Below are positions 61,525-64,000 of a stretch of 64,000 nucleotides of DNA, in pieces (positions within the stretch are counted from its first letter, which is position 1; each line of letters opens with the position of its first letter). A program made the translations under genes and the position numbers. The notes beneath the pieces were generated by a model, which saw only the letters and a list, made by a program, of their open reading frames with translations, ran no database searches and was not told the DNA's origin. Source of the stretch: Streptomyces brasiliensis (GTDB lineage: Bacteria > Actinomycetota > Actinomycetes > Streptomycetales > Streptomycetaceae); contig NZ_BMQA01000007.1 of the NCBI RefSeq assembly GCF_014647875.1, positions 294,154 through 358,153 on the forward strand. The letters are read 5' to 3'.

Positions 61525-61552
61525 GGCCCCCCGGCGCAACTTCCGGGGGGCC
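61525..61552. terminator. Bidirectional terminator
   Basis: GGCCCCCCGG and CCGGGGGGCC (61525-61534, 61543-61552) form a perfect 10-bp stem with an 8-base loop. It lies between the plus-strand remnant and the convergent Yip1-like gene, 20 bp after the latter's stop. Confidence 0.75.
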
Positions 61553-61572
61553 CGATCGACGTTTGTGACCTG

Positions 61573-62490
61573 CTAGAACGTACCCAGCTTCACGATCGAC
61601 AGCAGGGCGATCAGCTGGATCGCCGACGCGCCCAGAGCCCTCGGCCAGGGCAGGTCGTGCGAGCGGCTGACCATCAGGGTGAGCAGCGCGCCCGCCGCCA
61701 CCCACGTCGCCCAGCCCAGCAGCTGGACGAAGCCCGCGTCGCCGCCGAAGAACATCGCGACGACCAGGCGGGGTGCGTCCGTGATGGACATGATCAGCAT
61801 GGACAGTCCGACCGTGGGCTGCCACGCGCCGTCACCGCCGAGCTGGCGGGCCAGGGTGTGGGTGACCACGCCCAGGACGAAGGCGCTGAGCACCAACGCC
61901 ACCGCCGTCGTCAGGACGATCGGGATCGCGTTGGAGAGCGTGGCCTCGATCGCTTCCTTGCGGGCTCCGTCGAAGCCGAAGACGGCGAGCAGGCCGTAGA
62001 GGAAGGTCACGATGAGGGCCGGGCCCCACATCGTGTAGTCGCGCATCCGCAGGAAGGTCTGGTTGGGGGCGAAGACGATGCCCCGCAGCAGGTCCTTCCA
62101 GTGCAGAGGCGGTCCGATCGGGCCGGCCGGGGCCGAGCCCGCCCGGTAGGTCCCGCCCTGCTGGTACGGGTCGTCGACCGAGAACGCCTGGGTGTGGCCC
62201 GGGTTGTTGGCCGCGTACGGGTCCGGGGCGCCGCCCTGCGGATACCCGGGGTCCCCGTAACCGTCGCCGAAGTACTCCGGCTCGCCGCCGCCCTGGCCGT
62301 GCCCCGGGTGGCCGCCGTACTGGGGCCGCTGCTGCGGGTACGGCTGCGGTGCCTGGGGACGGCCGTACGACGGTCCCTGCTGACCGTACGCCGGTCCGTG
62401 CGGCGCCTGCTGTCCGTACGGGGGGTGTTGCGGTCGCGTCTGCGGTGCGCGGTCGTTCCGGCCGCCGCGTCCGTTCCTGAATCCAGCCAC
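61573..62490 (-). CDS. Yip1-domain membrane protein with Pro/Gln/Tyr-rich N-terminus
   Basis: GTG 62490 gives 305 residues. The first 110 are low-complexity ('RPQAPQPYPQQRPQYGGHPG', 'GYGDPGYPQGGAPDPYAAN'). The rest has five helices of Yip1 type, starting with 'WKDLLRGIVFAPNQTFLRMR', with 'ALSAFVLGVVTHTLARQLGG'-like helices (LVLSAFVLGVVTH) later. Pro-rich leaders of this kind in Streptomyces usually face the cytoplasm and may mediate clustering. Function unknown. Confidence 0.82.
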   Translation of the reverse strand: MAGFRNGRGGRNDRAPQTRPQHPPYGQQAPHGPAYGQQGPSYGRPQAPQPYPQQRPQYGGHPGHGQGGGEPEYFGDGYGDPGYPQGGAPDPYAANNPGHTQAFSVDDPYQQGGTYRAGSAPAGPIGPPLHWKDLLRGIVFAPNQTFLRMRDYTMWGPALIVTFLYGLLAVFGFDGARKEAIEATLSNAIPIVLTTAVALVLSAFVLGVVTHTLARQLGGDGAWQPTVGLSMLIMSITDAPRLVVAMFFGGDAGFVQLLGWATWVAAGALLTLMVSRSHDLPWPRALGASAIQLIALLSIVKLGTF

Positions 62491-62603
62491 GTAATCGAAC
62501 GTACCTGGTCCCGCAGAGTGGCGTGCGGGAGCGGCGGTTCCCGCCGGGCTTTGCGGCCGAGCTGTGACATCCCCTAGGGGACATCCAGGAAGGCTGTCGG
62601 GGC

Positions 62604-63412
62604 TCAGCGCGGCAGGAACTCCGAGGTGGAGAAGGTGACCGCCGGTGCCCGCTCGACCAGGCCCTTCTTCGTCCCCCGGTACACCGCGACCGTGTCCTTC
62701 GTCTCGCCCCGGTACGTGCGTACCGCCAGGTCCGCCGCGCCGTCCCCGTCGAAGTCGCCGCACACCGGCTGGCCGGCCAGTCGTCGCCGAAGCGGGCGCG
62801 GGCCGGGATCGTGAGGTTCACCGCCCGGCCGGTGAGGCCGGTGGGCGAGCCGAACAGCAGCTGCAGCTGCAGCGGCACCGGGGGCCGGCCCTGGCCGTCG
62901 TACGGCGGGTCCGTCGAGACGACCAGGTCGGTGAAGCCGTCGCCGTCCAGGTCGCAGCTCGCCTCCGCGTCGAAGACGGCGGGGAGTCGGCCCTTCGTCC
63001 GCGCCCCCTGCTTCCGCGGACCGAGCAACTGCCGTGCGCCGGGCCGGAGTCCGCGCGCACTGCCGTGCACGATCCCGATGCCTGCGTCGTCGACGTGGCT
63101 CTGCGACTTCACCAAGTCATCGAGGACCAGGTCGCGATGGCCGTCGCCGTTGAAGTCGTCCGGGACCTCGCTGCCGGTGCCGTGGGGGACGGGGAGCCGG
63201 GCCGGAGCGTCGGCCGCGTGCACGGGCGTGTGGTCGGCGGTGCCGGTGCCCGCCGCCGGGCCGCAGGCCGCCGGCAGGAGCGCCAGGCCGCTCACGACCG
63301 CCGCGACCGTGCCGGTTCCGCTGCCCCCGCGGACACGGCCCGTGCCGGTTCTCCCACCCCTGCGCACACGCACCGTCCATCCCGTCAGCACCCTCGGCAA
63401 CGCGCCCGTCAT
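62604..63412 (-). pseudogene. FG-GAP repeat lipoprotein with a one-base frameshift
   Basis: ATG 63412 begins a basic leader and lipobox 'VVSGLALLPAACGPAAG'. FG-GAP units follow: 'VPDDFNGDGHRDLVLDDLV' and 'CDLDGDGFTDLVVSTDPP'. At 'RARFGDDW' the frame breaks; one base away it continues 'LAGQPVCGDFDGDGAADLAV', 'RTYRGETKDTVAVYRGTKKG' and ends 'VTFSTSEFLPR' at 62604. Total length is 809 nt, one short of 270 codons. A single missing G in GG near 62781 explains it. It may be a true mutation or a sequencing error. Confidence 0.8.
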
Positions 63413-63481
63413 GATGCACGCGTTCGAGGCACGGCGACACCCTTGCGCCGGTCCGGGGGGTGGGAGGGGCAGGATGGAGGC

Positions 63482-63808
63482 ATGAGCGTAGTCAAGATCA
63501 ATGTGCTGACCGTGCCCGCCGAGCAGCGGGAGACGCTGGAGAAGCGGTTCGCCTCGCGGGCCCATGCCGTCGAGAACTCGGACGGGTTCGAGTGGTTCGA
63601 GCTGCTGCGCCCCGTCGAGGGCACCGACACCTACCTCGTCTACACGCGCTGGCGGGACGATGAGTCCTTCCAGGCCTGGATGGAGGGGCCGATGAAGTCC
63701 GCGCACCAGGGTGCGGGGGAGGGCGGGGAGCGGCCGAAGCCCGCCGCCTCCGGTTCCACCCTGTGGTCCTTCGAGGTCGTCCAGCAGGCCGGGCCCAAGG
63801 GCGCCTGA
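63482..63808 (+). CDS. Antibiotic-biosynthesis-monooxygenase (ABM) fold protein
   Basis: The 108-residue protein from ATG 63482 begins 'MSVVKINVLTVPAEQRETLE' and has 'HAVENSDGFEWFELLRPVEG' and 'YLVYTRWRDDESFQAWMEGP'. This is the ferredoxin-like half-barrel of ABM/haem-degrading monooxygenases such as IsdG/MhuD. The Asn, Trp and His residues used for haem by IsdG-type enzymes are partly matched (Asn in HAVENSDG, and His in SAHQG). Haem or a small aromatic could be the substrate. Confidence 0.88.
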   Translation: MSVVKINVLTVPAEQRETLEKRFASRAHAVENSDGFEWFELLRPVEGTDTYLVYTRWRDDESFQAWMEGPMKSAHQGAGEGGERPKPAASGSTLWSFEVVQQAGPKGA

Positions 63809-63828
63809 GCCTGTACGGCCGGACATGA

Positions 63829-63866
63829 CGGCGCCCCCTGACCCGTACACCGGGCAGGGGGCGCCG
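63829..63866. terminator. Bidirectional terminator between convergent genes
   Basis: CGGCGCCCCCTG and CAGGGGGCGCCG (63829-63840, 63855-63866) form a perfect 12-bp stem with a 14-base loop, 20 bp after the ABM stop and 15 bp from the stop of the next gene. Confidence 0.8.
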
Positions 63867-63881
63867 TTGGGTTCGCGGCCG

Positions 63882-64000
63882 TTACTTCACCGGCTCGGGC
63901 TCCGGCTCGCTCTGCGTCTCGGCTTCGCCGGCCGGGTCCACCGGTGTCTTGACGGAGTCGAGGAGGAGCTGGGCGACGTCGACGACCTGGATGGACTCCT
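63882..64000 (-). CDS. C-terminal end of an unidentified protein (partial)
   Basis: The last 38 or so residues of a minus-strand gene enter from the right edge: 'ESIQVVDVAQLLLDSVKTPV', then an acidic Glu/Pro tail 'ETQSEPEPEPVK' and TAA at 63882-63884. G/C-ending codons support it. Too little is present for a family. Confidence 0.55.
   Translation of the reverse strand, partial: ESIQVVDVAQLLLDSVKTPVDPAGEAETQSEPEPEPVK

Noticed and set aside
1..64000. CRISPR array or defence island
   Set aside because: No regularly spaced direct repeats and no cas, restriction or known anti-phage genes apart from VapBC were seen.

Overview
The window is about 70% G+C or higher, with strong third-position G/C bias, many GTG/TTG starts, 4-base ATGA/GTGA gene overlaps and many secreted cell-wall proteins. 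It looks like the chromosome of a Streptomyces or a close actinobacterial relative. No plasmid or phage backbone, rRNA, CRISPR array or biosynthetic megasynthase is visible. I see about 58 intact or plausibly intact protein genes, one tRNA, and an unusual number of gene remnants in the 25.6-30.3 kb, 51.4-53.6 kb and 56.9-63.4 kb stretches.

Layout. 0-8.3 kb: end of an SDR-like gene, a small membrane protein, a glycerol-type MIP channel, an LCP-family wall ligase, a large secreted BNR-repeat propeller protein, a lipoprotein and a polytopic membrane protein. 8.4-15.1 kb: a cytochrome/molybdopterin oxidoreductase with a membrane partner, facing a GT2 / DUF2064 / methyltransferase operon, then an OmpR-type two-component pair and a sugar-nucleotide-type epimerase. 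This is the most coherent block of uncharacterised function. 15.2-25.6 kb: peptidoglycan amidase, M1 aminopeptidase, a zinc-ribbon repeat protein (SCO2400-like), a two-domain VOC protein, an FG-GAP protein and a second amidase. 25.6-30.3 kb: remnants (ABC ATPase, AraC regulator, NAD(P)-binding protein, SDR) around a DUF1963-like protein, another FG-GAP protein and an alpha/beta hydrolase.

30.4-39.6 kb: acyltransferase, SCO5918-like protein, DEAD-box helicase and cold-shock protein, MerR regulator, BlaI/M56 pair, ArsR regulator and Mg2+-type P-ATPase. 39.6-51.4 kb: second LCP protein, a very small TatA, acyltransferase, HTH membrane regulator, DUF4232 lipoprotein, an ABC exporter with a NarL-type two-component system in one run, and an FdhF/YdeP molybdoenzyme. 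51.4-59.4 kb is accessory DNA. It holds a doubly frameshifted gene, a small secreted peptide, fragments cut by a 168-bp palindromic MITE-like element, a 1017-aa secreted propeller/FG-GAP protein, a broken PIN toxin, and a 1.8-kb segment with an intact VapBC pair. That segment lies between a complete tRNA-Gly(CCC) and a copy of its 3' part. 59.7-64 kb returns to core genes (dcd, phosphoribosyltransferase, Yip1-like protein, monooxygenase), interrupted by two more remnants.

The main themes are cell-envelope biogenesis (two LCP proteins, two amidases, TatA, acyltransferases) and surface propeller/FG-GAP proteins. Both LCP genes and tatA share a near-identical 18-bp TTGCGCAACT-type motif upstream, a candidate for common control. 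I found no complete system that I would call new with confidence. The best leads are the tRNA-Gly/VapBC scar, the MITE-like element, the shared motif, and the glycosyltransferase/methyltransferase/molybdoenzyme/epimerase neighbourhood.
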